Shown: in pieces, positions 44,662 through 56,448 of the stretch
Layout: each line of letters starts with the position of its first letter
How positions within the stretch are numbered: position 1 is the stretch's first letter
Assembly (NCBI GenBank): GCA_030549175.1
Contig: JAUKUA010000006.1
Coordinates: 2,170,001-2,234,000, forward strand
Reading direction: 5' to 3'
Length of the DNA stretch: 64,000 nucleotides
Source of the DNA: Lasiosphaeris hirsuta
Lineage: Eukaryota; Ascomycota; Sordariomycetes; Sordariales; Lasiosphaeriaceae
Position numbers and translations under genes: made by a program
The notes under the pieces: generated by a model
Told to the model about the DNA's origin: nothing
Databases searched by the model: none
The model's input: only the letters and a program-made list of their open reading frames with translations

Positions 44662-46859
44662 ATGGGGTTCCCAGCGAGCAGCAGCATGGGATTATCTCGA
44701 CCCCGCTCATCTCTTCATCTCATCTCTGCGGCGCCCCTGTCTACGACAACTCCGACAGCCGCACATGCGTTCGTTCACAGCCGCCGCGACAATGAGTGCA
44801 AAGGCCTACACCTACGAGCCGCTCTCTCGGGGTACGATCAGATCCGACTGCTGCACCTCGAGCCGGGGACGGGCGACATACGCTTCACCCTCCGCCCCGT
44901 CAGTCTCGCCGCGGAGCCTAGGTACGAGGCCATTTCGTACTGCTGGGGCGACCCGACCGACACGCGCGTAGTCTACTGCGAGGGATCGGAGCTCTACGTG
45001 ACTGTCAGTCTCCATGCGGCGCTGACGCGGCTTCGCCGGCCGGGCGAGCCGCGCTGTCTCTGGGCGGACGCCGTGTGCATCGACCAGAAGAACATAGCCG
45101 AAAAGAATTCCCAGGTCCAGCTCATGCGCCGCATCTACTCCCAGCCGAGCAGCGTTCTCGTTTGGCTGGGCGATGATACGACGGGGTTGGAGGGACTTGA
45201 GGAGTGTCTGAGAGGGGCGGCAGAGGTTTTGCCGCCCGAGACTCTGGACTTTTCAACACTCTACGAGAACTCGCGCAAGATTTTCCTTGAAGCTTCGGTG
45301 GGTTATTTCTCGCTGTTCTCTCTTCCTGGCGCCAGTCTTGTGGCTGAGCTTGGTTTCCTAACCATGCATGCGCTCTCTCTCTCTCTCTCTCTCCATAGGA
45401 GCTCCGCAAAGCAGGGAAACCCAACTTCAACGACCACAACTGGACACCCATGAACAACCTCTTGTGTCGCCTTTGGTTCAACAGACGGTGGATTATCCAG
45501 GAAGCTGCGCTTGCTCATCCCTCCGTGCCGAGACTCGCGATATGCGGAGACGTCGAGTTCTCGTGGAACGACTTTGCGTGCATCGCTTACAGGCTTGGAT
45601 CTTATGGAGTGGCGCCTCTTGTTGCCGGGCTGTCTGTTCGTAAGCCGTACCGTCCTGCCATCTACAAAGCTCTCATCAGCCGTTCTGACCGAAGCGCAGT
45701 CAATGCTAACGCGCCATACATGCTGTCCTTCCTCCAAGACGGGGGCAAGCCCCTGATAATGCTGACCAACGCCTTCATGGTGCACCTCCTCAAGTCCTAC
45801 CGCCCCCTCGGCAGCCTCGTCGACTGCGTCATGGCCACGCCCTTCTTCCAATGCTTCGACGCCAAAGACCACCTCTACTCCCTCCTCAGCCTGGCCCCGA
45901 CGACCATCAAAGCTGACTACGGGCTATCGGACACAGACGTCTGTATGCTCTTCGCTACCACAACCCTAATAACCGACCGCAACCTACGAGTCCTCAGCTT
46001 AGCCCCATCGACCGCCCTCCCACTACCAGGCGACCCTCCGCGCACGCGCCTCACCATCCCGACCTGGGTCCCTGACCTGACCTGCCAGGGCCCCGTCAAC
46101 CCCTTCGTCTCGTACACGATCCGGCCGCAACTCTTCCACACCGGCGGCGACGACACCAGCGCCGTGCGCATCTCGGCCGACGGCCGCGCGCTGCACGTCC
46201 GCGGCCGCATCGTGGATAGTATCAAGGACTTGGGGCCGTGCCCCGTCGACGTGCCGTTCCCTACGGCCGAGGAGATTGCGCCCAAGACGGGGTTTCACTC
46301 CATGGTCATGGCCCGCCAGCGCAACTGGACGCGCGCATGCCTGGACCTGGCGGCAAGGGCGGCGGTCGAGGCGGCGGGGGGTAAGGTGGGGATGGACGAG
46401 ATTATGAGGGATGGCGAGTTTAGGGAGGCGGTGCATGAGACACTACTGTGTGGCATGGTGGGTATGCGGGATCCGATACCGGCGGAGGTCATGGCGGCGG
46501 TGCCGGTGTATTTGGATTATGTGCGAGATTACTTTGAGCTAGGGTTCGAGCTGACCGATGAGGTCAGGGTTACGATGTTGACATATGGCGGGCTGATCGA
46601 GCAGTTGTTTTTGGGTATGGCTGAGGCCAGGCGTTTTTGCACGACTGAAAGAGGCAGTCTGGGGCAGACCAGGAGGGAGGCAAGGGTGGGAGATGTGTTT
46701 TGTGTCATTGATGGCGCCGAGGTCCCCTATGTTCTAAGGCCGCACCCGGAGAAGGAGGGAGTCTATCACTTGATAGGGGATTCATTCCTTCGGGGCGTGA
46801 TGCAGGGAGAGGCATTGGCTGATGAGCGGTTTGAGGCCGTTGAGATTCTCATCGAGTAG
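44662..46859 (+). CDS. HET-domain protein, full length
   Basis: A heterokaryon-incompatibility-type protein of about 698 aa: exons 44662-45297 and 45399-46859, intron 101 nt with a CT repeat before the acceptor. HET blocks are intact: EPRYEAISYCWGDPTDTR, LTRLRRPGEPRCLWADAVCI, DQKNIAEKNSQVQLMRRIYS and VLVWLGDD, followed after the intron by RLWFNRRWIIQEAALA. The C-terminal 350 residues (FQCFDAKDHLYSLLSLAP, TIPTWVPDLTC, GDVFCVIDGAEVPYVLRP, YHLIGDSFLRGVMQGEALAD) are the usual HET-protein tail. One oddity is the first 50 codons, which do not resemble homologues. A better start, ATG 44792 (MSAKAYTYEPLS), lies one base out of frame, with the frames meeting at a GGGG run (44829-44832). This is either a real 1-nt loss or a sequencing error. 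HET proteins mediate cell death on non-self recognition. Confidence 0.82.
45373..45392 (+). repeat. (CT)n microsatellite in the HET-gene polypyrimidine tract
   Basis: About ten CT units end six bases before the 3' splice site at 45398 (CATAG). Repeat length therefore sets the length of the polypyrimidine tract used for splicing. Confidence 0.85.
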
Positions 46860-49601
46860 GGACTGGGATCTGTCAGCAAAATAATTGCTATACACAAACA
46901 AGCTCTAGGATCAAGTCCAGAACAAATTCTGAAGCGTAAATACAGATAAAGGACTTACCAAGCACGCGGGTGAACCGCTTCCCTGTGCGTCGAGTTGTAT
47001 GCATAGTCGTGTCGCATCCCGAGACGGGGCAGCGAAGCACTGACACTGAACACCCAATCTGTCCATATCTGTCAGGGGGATCCCCGGGTCTGCGTAACCG
47101 CGAAACGTGGACCGATATTTCTGGTGCAGGTCTTGCCATTCAACTACCGTACCGCCCGGGTCTGGTTTCTTATCAGCAGTCTCAGCAAAACGCATTGCGA
47201 CATGTGCGATCGGTTCTAAGCGATGATGTGTTGAGTGGGATTGCGGATTGTGGGTGTTGAAGCATCCGCTGTCTGTGCTTGCTACAGTCAGACCCTGTCT
47301 CCCGCGCAAAACTGCTGTTGCTACCAATGCCACACCGTTATTCGCGATAAATCCTGTTATCGGCCATGAGTCCTAATCGAGACACGCGCGGGGCCATGGG
47401 GCTGGGCTGAGTTACCTTGGGATGGACCCCTTTCCTCGAACCATGGGGCGGCCTGTATCTCCCTGTTGTGCATGGAGACGGCCTGCAGCGACAAACATGA
47501 TGGGTGGGCGGGCCGTATCCCACACGTGGCGATGGACATGGATTGCGATGGACCGATCGTGGTCCCATCCTTGAGCACAACCTCTTTTGATGTTTAGGCT
47601 TCGGTTGAGGCGAGTCAGCTTGGGGGCGCTGAAATGGCAGAAAATGAAAACATGACTGCCTTGAATACTCATTAGCAATTTCTTGATACCAACAGCACGG
47701 CGTGAATGATGGCTGGGGAGATTGCGTGGGTCTGGGCGGCGAAGCGACAATGCGAATTCCTGAGCAGGTGTGTGCTTTTATGCTACTAGGTAGTGGTGAA
47801 GCGGTGTCGGGCTGTCGTCCCGAACTCCGACAGCGCGGTTCGAGGATTGCCGCAACTGTTGATTTGAGGATGGATGGATGGAGACCTCGGGACGTGGAAA
47901 TGCCTGACAGGAAGGACGGGAGCATGATGCTGAGTGGCGTTGCGGGAGCATCGCTCGGCGCCCACCCAAGTTGGCCTCTGGGCACCGTCCACAACCCCGC
48001 AGTTCAGGAGTGCAGGATGCAGCGCAAGCTGCTTCGGCGCGTGGGCTTTCGTGACTCTCTCTCTACTACTCCGTACTGGATTGTCCAACCAGATCCAAAT
48101 CCTGGGTTGCGTCAAGTCTGCATTCGTCGCACCAGATGCCCTGCGCGCACGGCAGCCCAGGACCACCACAGTGCATAGAAAAGTCGAGCATGATGCACGC
48201 CGCTATTTTGTGGTCAACCGCGCCGCCATTCCCACTCCCACACAAACAATCGCTCGACACCGCAAACACACCGCAAGCACACGCAGCGAGCACTACCAAA
48301 CACCCTCTGGCGGCCGCCAGCCATGGCACACTAAGCTGCATCAGTTGATGATTCCACCTACAGCCTATGACCCGACGTTGCAGCGGCCGATACTAGCAGT
48401 CCCACCATTGGCGGCCGAATACCTGCCGCCTTTTCCCTTTTTGCCATCCGGGCCTTCTCTCGATGAACGCCGCTTCGGGCATCGGGCATCGTGTGCACCA
48501 ACATCGCCAGCAGCACGGACACATGGGGAAATTGAGAATGGTGTACTACGAGCTAGGTGAACAATATTACCGCAATCTTCCCAGCTTGCTCCTAGCTTCG
48601 AGTCGCGAGTGCAGGACTTGCCTGGGAGGAAAACTTGTAATTTCCCAGCCAGCATTGACAGCCAGTGGAGCTGCTCCCAAAGTTCCAGCCGTAGTGTCGC
48701 AGCGCTACCATCGTCCTTGGCAGCTAAATGTGTCTAACACTTGTCCTGACATCAGTTTCGCGAACTCCCGACGATCCGGCCCACGCTTGCCCATGGCTGT
48801 CATGGATGGTCTTGTGGATTGAGGGAGCAAGGGTTTAGGGGCTGCCAGACCCAGACCGCCCCAGCGGTAGTGCGCCGGTCTGGCACGGTATGACGCAACC
48901 TCCAACCAGGCTGGTGGTTGTTGGGCAATATATCGAGAGTGCTCTAGGTCCGAGGCAAACCCAAGGTCTATGTCGAGCCAGCTCCAGTGGCTACGGTATC
49001 CCCTTCGGGGTGGCCCATCCGCTTCGCCATTTGGGCCTCATGCCAAAGCGTCCCACCAATCCCCCTGGAGGCAGCCAGGACGAGAGCCCACTCGGCTCCC
49101 TTGACGCATTGAGTTTGGGTGCCACTCGGTTGTCGTTCCGCTTGCGACCCTACCCCGGTCACCTCGACCCCGTACTTACTTTGTGTGCCCCGTCGTCCCG
49201 CCCGGTCCCCGCAGCACTTCCCCAGCTCAGCCCAGTCGCCGTCGTAGCCAACCCTCCATAACTGTCCCAACCCTTGCCCCCTCGGGGTACCAAAGTACCA
49301 CAGTATATACTAATGATGACCACGCCGAACGGAGATCGTGTGGTCCGGGTGCGAAATATGGACCCCCATTACCAGGACGAGCCCCACGTCTCGCCTACCC
49401 GACTTGTTGTTAATGCTCTTCGTCATATAGTAGACGGACCGGCCCTACTTTCGTGTGAGACACCTTCTCGTCCCTTTTCTCGGTGACCCTCACTTACGCT
49501 GCTCGACACGGACCGGTACTACTTTGAGACACATAGCGGCCGACGACATCGACTGGCGATCGGAATTCCAATTCGCCCTCAGCTGGGCGAAGAGGCGGGT
49601 G
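46860..49601. other. long intergenic region, no gene recognised
   Basis: About 2.7 kb without a supported gene. Overlapping open frames on both strands (47338-48560) have no motif and read like GC-biased non-coding DNA. The right part is the promoter and leader of the sugar transporter; upstream in-frame ATGs such as 49455 exist, but the leader they add has no transporter features. Confidence 0.5.
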
Positions 49602-51369
49602 ATGGCGCCAAGGGCGGATTCCATGTCGGCAGACTTCGACTTTGGGTTCGATGAGGTCGAGGCGCCCCGTTTCCGAAGGGTCTACTGGACGAAGGAGCCG
49701 CATCTGAGGAAGTTATATGGGTTGACCATCATCCTCATGGTAGCATCCGCAACCACGGGGTATGATGGCATGCTTGTCAACATATCGCAGCACATCAGGG
49801 CATGGAACTGGTTCTTCTTCCCAGAGCTCAAGGAAAACCCGGACCTCATCGACCCAATACTTGATAGCAAACTTGCCATTCTTGTCAACATGTTCAACAT
49901 TGGCTCCGTCCTCTCATTTTTCATTACGCCGTATATCGCCGACAACTTTGGGCGCAGGACAGCGATTCTCGCTGGCTGCTCCCTGATGATATGCGGCGGC
50001 TTCCTCACCGCCTTCTGCACGGGATATGGAAGTAAGCGTCAAGCATCCACATCGATCACAACTTTGGGTAGTTACACTAACACCACGACCTTTAGTGTAT
50101 ATGGGTGGCCGATTTATGCTGGGCTTTGGCAACTCTCTCTCACAAATGGCCTCCCCTCTATTGCTAACTGAGATCTGCCACCCCCAACATCGCGGCCCCG
50201 TTACAGCCATCTACAACTGTCTCTGGAACGCCGGCGCCCTACTCGTGTCCTGCCTTGCTCTCGGGACCATAAACATCATGAACGACTACTCGTGGCGCGC
50301 CATCACCTTTTTGCAGGTGGTGCCTTCGCTCGTCCAGTTCTGCGGCGTGTGGTTCGTCCCCGAGTCGCCACGGTATCTGATAAGCAAGGACCGACACGAG
50401 GAGGCGCTGCGCACGCTTGCCAAGTGGCACGCCGGCGGGGACGTCAACAACGCAACGGTGCAGTTCGAGTTCCGCGAGATCAAGGAGACGATTCGCATCC
50501 AGAAGGAGACAGACCGCGCATCCAAGTACGTCGACTTTGTGCGCACCCGAGGCAATCGCCGGCGACTAGCGATTATCATATCGCTTGGGGTCATTTCGCA
50601 GTACAGTGGGAACGCGATCTTTTCGAATTACATGAACGTCATCTACAGGGGTGCTGGTATCAGGGACGAGAACGAACGGCAAAAGCTGGCCATGTCGGCC
50701 GGAAAGATCCTGCTCGACCTCATAGTCACCGTTACCGCAGCCCTGAATGTCGACCGGTTCGGGCGGAGGCCGCTGTTCTTGATCTCAACTTGTGGAATGG
50801 TTCTTTCCATGGCCTGCTGGACGGTTACTGGCGCGCTGTTCGAGAACTCGGGCGAGACCAACATGGTTTGGGGGTACACCCAGTTCGGGTTTATCTGGCT
50901 GTTTGGCATCTTTTACGACATTGGCTTCTCGGGCCTGCTCGTCGCCTATGCGCTCGAGATCCTACCATTCCATCTTCGCGCCAAGGGCATGATGATTATG
51001 AACATCACGGTGCAGGCCGTGCTAGCGCTGGGAAAGTATGTCGTCCCCCAACCCATGATATTCTGATGTTTTCCTTGCTGACTCGTGGCGTCTAGTCAAA
51101 CAAACAAGCTGGCGTGGGAGAGATTACCAAACCACTGGAACTTTATGCTCTTCTACACACTTTGGGATCTGGGTCAGATGGTATTTGTGTGGTTCTTCTA
51201 CGTTGAGACCAAAGGCCCAACACTTGAAGAGATTGCCCGGATCTTTGATGGCGATGAGGCTGTCGCCAATATCGACATGCGCCAAGTGGAGAAGGAGGTA
51301 TTTCACAACTCGGAACATGAGGACTATCTGAGGAGGAGAAGGAGGGAGTCGGCCCCACGTGCATTATAA
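49602..51369 (+). CDS. MFS sugar transporter (lactose permease/hexose-type)
   Basis: A plasma-membrane proton-coupled sugar porter of 547 aa. Exons are 49602-50031, 50096-51035 and 51096-51369 (introns 64 and 60 nt). Family signatures are all present: TGYDGMLVN after helix 1, DNFGRRTAILAGC in the first short loop, YMGGRFMLGFGNSL, PESPRYLISKDRHEEAL before the central loop, DRFGRRPLFLIS in the second half, and ETKGPTLEEIARIFDG at the end of helix 12. The cytosolic tail is Arg/Glu-rich. The chosen start is the first ATG near the transporter part; MSADFDFG seven residues on is an alternative. The substrate cannot be told apart between hexose, lactose/cellobiose or others. No neighbouring glycosidase gene hints at it. 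Confidence 0.9.
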
Positions 51370-52239
51370 GGGTTATTATCTACGGGGTTTATTTGGGCTT
51401 TGCATGGCGTTTAGGGGGCCGGTGCATCATTATATCCGGGGCAGTGTTATGACTTTGGGATGACGTTGGGGGTAGGGTACGGGTTATACAGACTTCTTCG
51501 GGTAATGCATCTTTACCACGCTCTGAGTTCCGAGATAAGGATACTTTGCCTTTTGTGCTATCTCGCTTTATTGTATTTCTACACAGCTCATTCTGCCGAG
51601 AAGGCCATATGCTTGCCCACTCATTCCGAGAAGCTCGTGTCGACAACTGAGGTCAGGTTTAGTACTGTTGGCCATGGCAGCAGCTAATGGCTCATAATAT
51701 GAGGGGGTGTTTGGAAGACATTCGGTGTCACACGGAAGGCATTCTTAGACACCGCAATAGCCTCTTGCGATTATCAACCAGGCCTTTCAAAGATCCTCGA
51801 GGTGCCTCCCCCTTACCGCTCGGGCCCGAGTGATATGTCGTGGACGGCAGTGTGGGCGGCAGGGGTGCGTCGACTGGAACCATGGTGATGGTGCGCCCTG
51901 CTTCTGAATGGGAGAAAAGGGTTTAGATACATGGAACCAAAACAATGGCTGCTACCATTTCGGCCCCTCACCCCCTTAGCCATTGCTTCTTGTTTCACAC
52001 CTAGATCTAAAAATGTCACTTAAATCTAACGATAAACTGTTGGAGGGCAACACAATGAAGGTGATGATATTTAGTGGTGGTTGTGGTTCTGGCCCAGAGA
52101 AATCTCTGGCCCTCTTTTATGGGTGGCCACACCAGAACCACGCTGGGCTATCTACTTATCAGAGGGAGGCGGCTACACCTTCCCGAAGGCCATTCACTCT
52201 TCCAACATAAACCTGTCCGACGGCGCCTTATCCAACCGC
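51370..52239. other. intergenic between convergent transporter and lipoxygenase genes
   Basis: No gene recognised. This is 3' flanking DNA of the sugar transporter (plus) and the lipoxygenase (minus). Confidence 0.5.
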
Positions 52240-54471
52240 CTAGATCAAAATCGAAACCGCCGTGTTGTCCGGGTCCATGACTTGGTAAGGGATGCTGTCC
52301 TTGTTCATGTCATTGCTGTTCTTGGTGAAGGCGACGTCGAGGATCTTGAGCTCGTCGTAGAAGCTCTTGCTGGCAGCCGCAATCTTGCGTCCCTCGGCGT
52401 CCCCTGCGTCGCGGAGCGTCCGCCACTGCGAGTGCGCAAACATGACCAGGTTGCGGTCGCTCGCTACCTTGGAGCTCAGCAGCCACGGCACCTGCACCGA
52501 GAGCAGCCACTGCCGCTGGCGGCCGATCGGCAGGGCCCGGACCAGGTCGGCCTCCTTGTACTTCTTGAGCTCCTCCAGGCTGTTGGGTAGGGGCGTGCAC
52601 AGCGAGGGCGGCTTGGCGATGACGAAGGCGTGGTAGAAGTTCTGCAGGTAGTTGACGGCCGAGTGGAACGGCGCGGCGATGTGGATGCTCATGGTCAGCG
52701 CGTCGTAGAGCTGCTCGAGCGTGGTGATGGTCGGGAACGTCTTGATGTGTCCCGATGTCTGCACCTCTTGGGACCAGCGGAGAATGGCCTCGTCGGCCTG
52801 CACGTCCTTATCAGTGGTGTAGCGTGTAGAGATGACCGCCTTGACGTAGCGCCTGATGCAGTACCACATGGGCAGCACGTCCTTGGCGTAGGCGTAGTCC
52901 CGGTAGCGCTGGTCCGCCAGGCCCTCGACGGTGTTGGGGAAACCGCGCCGCTCAAGGTCGTTCGGAACGTAGCTGCCGACGTAATCGTACTCGTCGAACT
53001 CGCTGCGGAGATACTGGAACAGATAATCGGGCTTCACGCCGACGAGGTCCTTGATGACCTGAGGCACCAAGGTGGCGCGTGCTGCCGCGTTCAGCGACAG
53101 GGTCTTGAACCAATGTGGCTGGAGGAGCTTGAAGATGATGTGGTTCATGCTGAAGGTACGGTGGGTGGCCACGATGAGGGCCTCCTCGACGAAGTGGGAG
53201 AGGGTGAGATGGACAATGACCTCGTGCCGGATCCAGTCCGTCACCTGGGCGCAGGTCTTAGCAAACCGCCAGGGGTAGTCCGTCTCCTCGCCCGTCGTCG
53301 GATCCAAAGGACCCTTGCGCTTGTTGAAGATGGTGACCGACTTCTCCATGGTGCCCTTGTAGTCGATGACGATGGAGATGGGGTGAAGCCTTCCGTCGGG
53401 ATGCAGCTGGTACAGCACGACAGCCGCGCATGCCCAGTTGTCATCCGACAGGGGCTCCTTGTTGAACAGCGTCTCGGTCTCTGCGGCCCCCATGGCGGCA
53501 CGCAGATGGCGGGCGTCCTGGACAAACAGCGTGCTGGGGTCCGCGAGTTGGAGTAACTCTGCCCAGTCTTCATCACCACTCCGATGCGCTGCGGCGATGA
53601 ACTCGACCAGGAGCGGCTTGGGAGCCACCTTGATCGTGGTGGGGTTGGTGCCCGTGAAGGACTGGTCGGCAAAGCGGCGGTCCGAGAACCAGTCAGGGAG
53701 CAGGCCGAGGTTCTTGCCACCCTCGATGTCGGTACCCGACTTGCGATGGATTCTGTTGTATTCCTCGATCTGGCGGAGCGTGCCATTCATGGGGTTGCCT
53801 TCGATGGCCTCGGCAAGGATGCTCTGGAGCCAGTCTACCGTCTTCCCCTTGAAGGTGTCGGGGACGAGCTTCGCAACGAGTAACTGGGTCTCCTTCAGGC
53901 TCAGCCATCCAAAGATTTCGTTTGCCGACACTTGGTCTTCCTTGGGGATGATGTCCAAGTGCGGCGGGTACTGTGCCAGGGTGCCGTCGGGGTTGTTGGG
54001 GTACGCTGACCACCGGTAGATGCTCTGCTTTTGCTCCACCTTGATGAGGCGTGGCAGGGTTGGCTCGAATTGCATGACATCAAAGTACGACTCGTAGCTG
54101 CATGGCTGTCAGTTGTGGCGCTGCTTGTCACATCTCAGCCTCTCTCAGGGATCTCACCTCCGTTCGATGCGGCGGTAGAGGTGGGTCAGGGCGGCCTGGG
54201 TGCCCGAATAAGTTCCGGTCACGATGTTTCCATCTTGGTACACGGCATCCTTCTCCGGGTGGTCCGGGTCAACGGTCGCGTAGAGCTTGAGCTTGATCAG
54301 CTCATTGTCGAAGACGCCAGGGTCAATGTCGACAAAGGTCTGGTCCTCGATGCCGACACTCAGCTTAGCCTCCTTGTCCTCGACGCTAGGCTGCTCGAGG
54401 ATCTCGTGTGGCGGCGGCGGCCCGCCCACGTGGGGAGGGAGCACAGGGAGGTCGGCTGGGATGGAGCTCAT
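52240..54471 (-). CDS. lipoxygenase, without signal peptide
   Basis: Inserts oxygen into polyunsaturated fatty acids such as linoleate to give hydroperoxides, precursors of oxylipin signals. Exons are 54471-54158 and 54097-52240 (60-nt intron); the product is 723 aa. Metal-ligand positions are intact: His401 and His406 in VHLTLSHFVEEALIVATHR, His583 and Asn587 in FHSAVNYLQNF, and the C-terminal Ile723. Other family blocks are LLPDWFSDRRFADQSFTGTN and HIIFKLLQPHWFKTLSLNAA. The N-terminus (MSSIPADLPVLPPHVGG) has no signal peptide, unlike secreted fungal Mn-lipoxygenases; this fits the cytosolic type described in Fusarium. The ATG at 54471 was chosen because it opens the conserved region; a longer in-frame start at 54567 adds no recognisable sequence. 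Metal identity and regiospecificity cannot be told by eye. Confidence 0.92.
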
Positions 54472-55929
54472 GGCGACGATTGCGATTGCGGTGGTGTCTT
54501 TCAAGCTGCAACTGTCCCCTTGTCGAGATTGCGGAATTTGAACTCCAGGGCCCCATCTTATAACCAAGCTACGCCCACCACTAGCGGCCGCCGACTACGG
54601 GCTAGCCGTCATGTTCACGGCGAGGCTCGCGATTCCGAGTTGGCATCGATGCATGTCCGAGGCTGGCTGAGCGCTGCGGTTGAGGGTGGAGGGGCACAAG
54701 AGGGGTAACGGCCCATTAGCGGCATCATGCATGTGGGGCGTCTCTGCAGGAGCTGGCGATGCAATGTGGGTTAGCAATGACAGCCGGTCGAATAGGATGG
54801 ATCCTAGAGACCGCCGGCATATACCACGTGCATTGGTGTATACACTAACCTAACTTATGTGAGCAGGTTCCAATGGTCCAGACTCACCTTTCGACTGACT
54901 GCGCCAGAGCACTGCCCGATATTCTCGTCTCCCGACCGCGTGAGCAAAGCACAGAATGATAATCAAGGTCGCACAGTAGCCGTCCGACGCCAGCCACATC
55001 CCACCGACTTTTCAGCCGTCGGGACAACTACTTTACATGTAGAGGCAGCGCCGCGAATGAAATCATCAGGAAGAGTATTGTACCGATCAACCAAGGCTTG
55101 ATTGATGATTGGCTCAAGCCAAATGCCCAGGACAAAACAACCTGAAGCCAAATCGCGAAAAAAAGACAACCAAAAGAAAATCACAAATCTGCAAATAACT
55201 TAGGTAGGATGCATTACTGAATTAAATTAGCCTCATTGGGAAATACCTTGTCTGGGCTGTACAGTGCCTGCGACATTGGAGATCTCGCTGGGCGGGAGAG
55301 AGTAGATGAGTACAAACTACCAAGGCAAAATCTGATAAATACAAGGAGTGGACTCTTGAGTTACCTTACCTACCTTACCTTCTTAGCAAGGTGAGGGGCA
55401 TTTGCACCACGGAGACGAGTGGTAGTATAGTCCCCAAATATTGTCATCGTACGGAGTGACATGGGGTGCGCGTGTTTTGATCATGCAAAATTCAACGTCT
55501 TCAGTCCTCCATGTAGCTTCATCTTGGTTCGCTGTTAGATGCTCCCAATATATCCATCGAATTGGTGGATTTCATGAAGTCGCGCTGGTGTCCCGCGAAT
55601 AGGAGAGGACTGTTCCACTCGCCGCCGTTGGGTCGCCATGCTGTAGCACTCCTGGAAACAGCTAGGTTGAATTCGTTTTACTGAATTAATGCGTGACTAC
55701 TTGAGTGCCCCAGCGCAAGTGCCACAGTTCAAGCCTTATCGTATTCATTTGACACTTATTAGGGTCTGGGCAGGTCAGTGCATAAGGTACCTAGCCATGA
55801 TGCACAACATGACCCGGGTTCCAATTTTACCCCTCATCTTCCTCACTTCCTCGCTGAAGATTGAACGCCGCCAAAACATGACTTCATTCATTATGAGACT
55901 GCTGAGTACAGAAAAAAATCGAACTTGTT
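54472..55929. other. intergenic, no gene recognised
   Basis: Upstream region of the lipoxygenase gene, then AT-rich DNA with short direct repeats (TACCTTACC near 55363-55381). No motif-bearing frame. Confidence 0.5.
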
Positions 55930-56180
55930 GAAGTCCACGGCGGAGATATCCCGTAGTATGCCATCCTGTCTCACACGTGGGGCAAAGGCGAAGTTCTGCT
56001 GCAGGGCCTCCAAGATGCCATAGCAGCGGGCTGCGACTGGAACGCCAACAAGTATGACGTCGAACTGGCTTGGACATTGCCCTTTAGCAAGGCCGGATTT
56101 ATAAAGCTCCAAAGCAGTGTCGGCTTGCTTGGCTCGAAGCAATCGGTTTAACTATATCTGGGTCGACACCTGCTGCATCT
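55930..56180 (+). pseudogene. HET-domain fragment
   Basis: A short stretch reads YAILSHTWGKGEVLLQGLQD, then KAGFIKLQSSVGLLGSK, a frame change, and NYIWVDTCCI followed by a stop. These are the ordered entry blocks of the DxxYAxLSHxWG/WVDTCCID subfamily of HET proteins. A stop lies immediately before YAILSH. The rest of the gene is absent, so only about 80 codons of a dead copy remain. Confidence 0.65.
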
Positions 56181-56448
56181 AAGAATGTTCACCCGACCAC
56201 TAAGCCCTATAAATGACGGTGTCTTCGCCGCCGTAAAATGTAGCTCGCTTACGCGCTCTGAACTTGTCAAACAATTGCCAGCTCCGTTTGGGGGATTTAA
56301 CCAATGGGAGGCGGCTGCTCGCAAATGTCTATGGTGCGCGGAATGGGTGAATGGCTCTGCCGGCGAGCGCGAGGTTTGTTTGCCACGACACAACACCGCC
56401 ACCAGCCCCGACACGTCACAATTACACAGAGCTGAACCATGTGACAAC

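Noticed and set aside
47338..48560. Open frames of about 210-220 aa on both strands between the HET gene and the sugar transporter
   Set aside because: No domain, no consistent splice extension, and Pro/Arg/His-biased composition on both strands. Treated as non-coding.
52630..53556. 308-aa plus-strand open frame inside the lipoxygenase gene
   Set aside because: Antisense shadow of a well-conserved lipoxygenase exon; no motif of its own.
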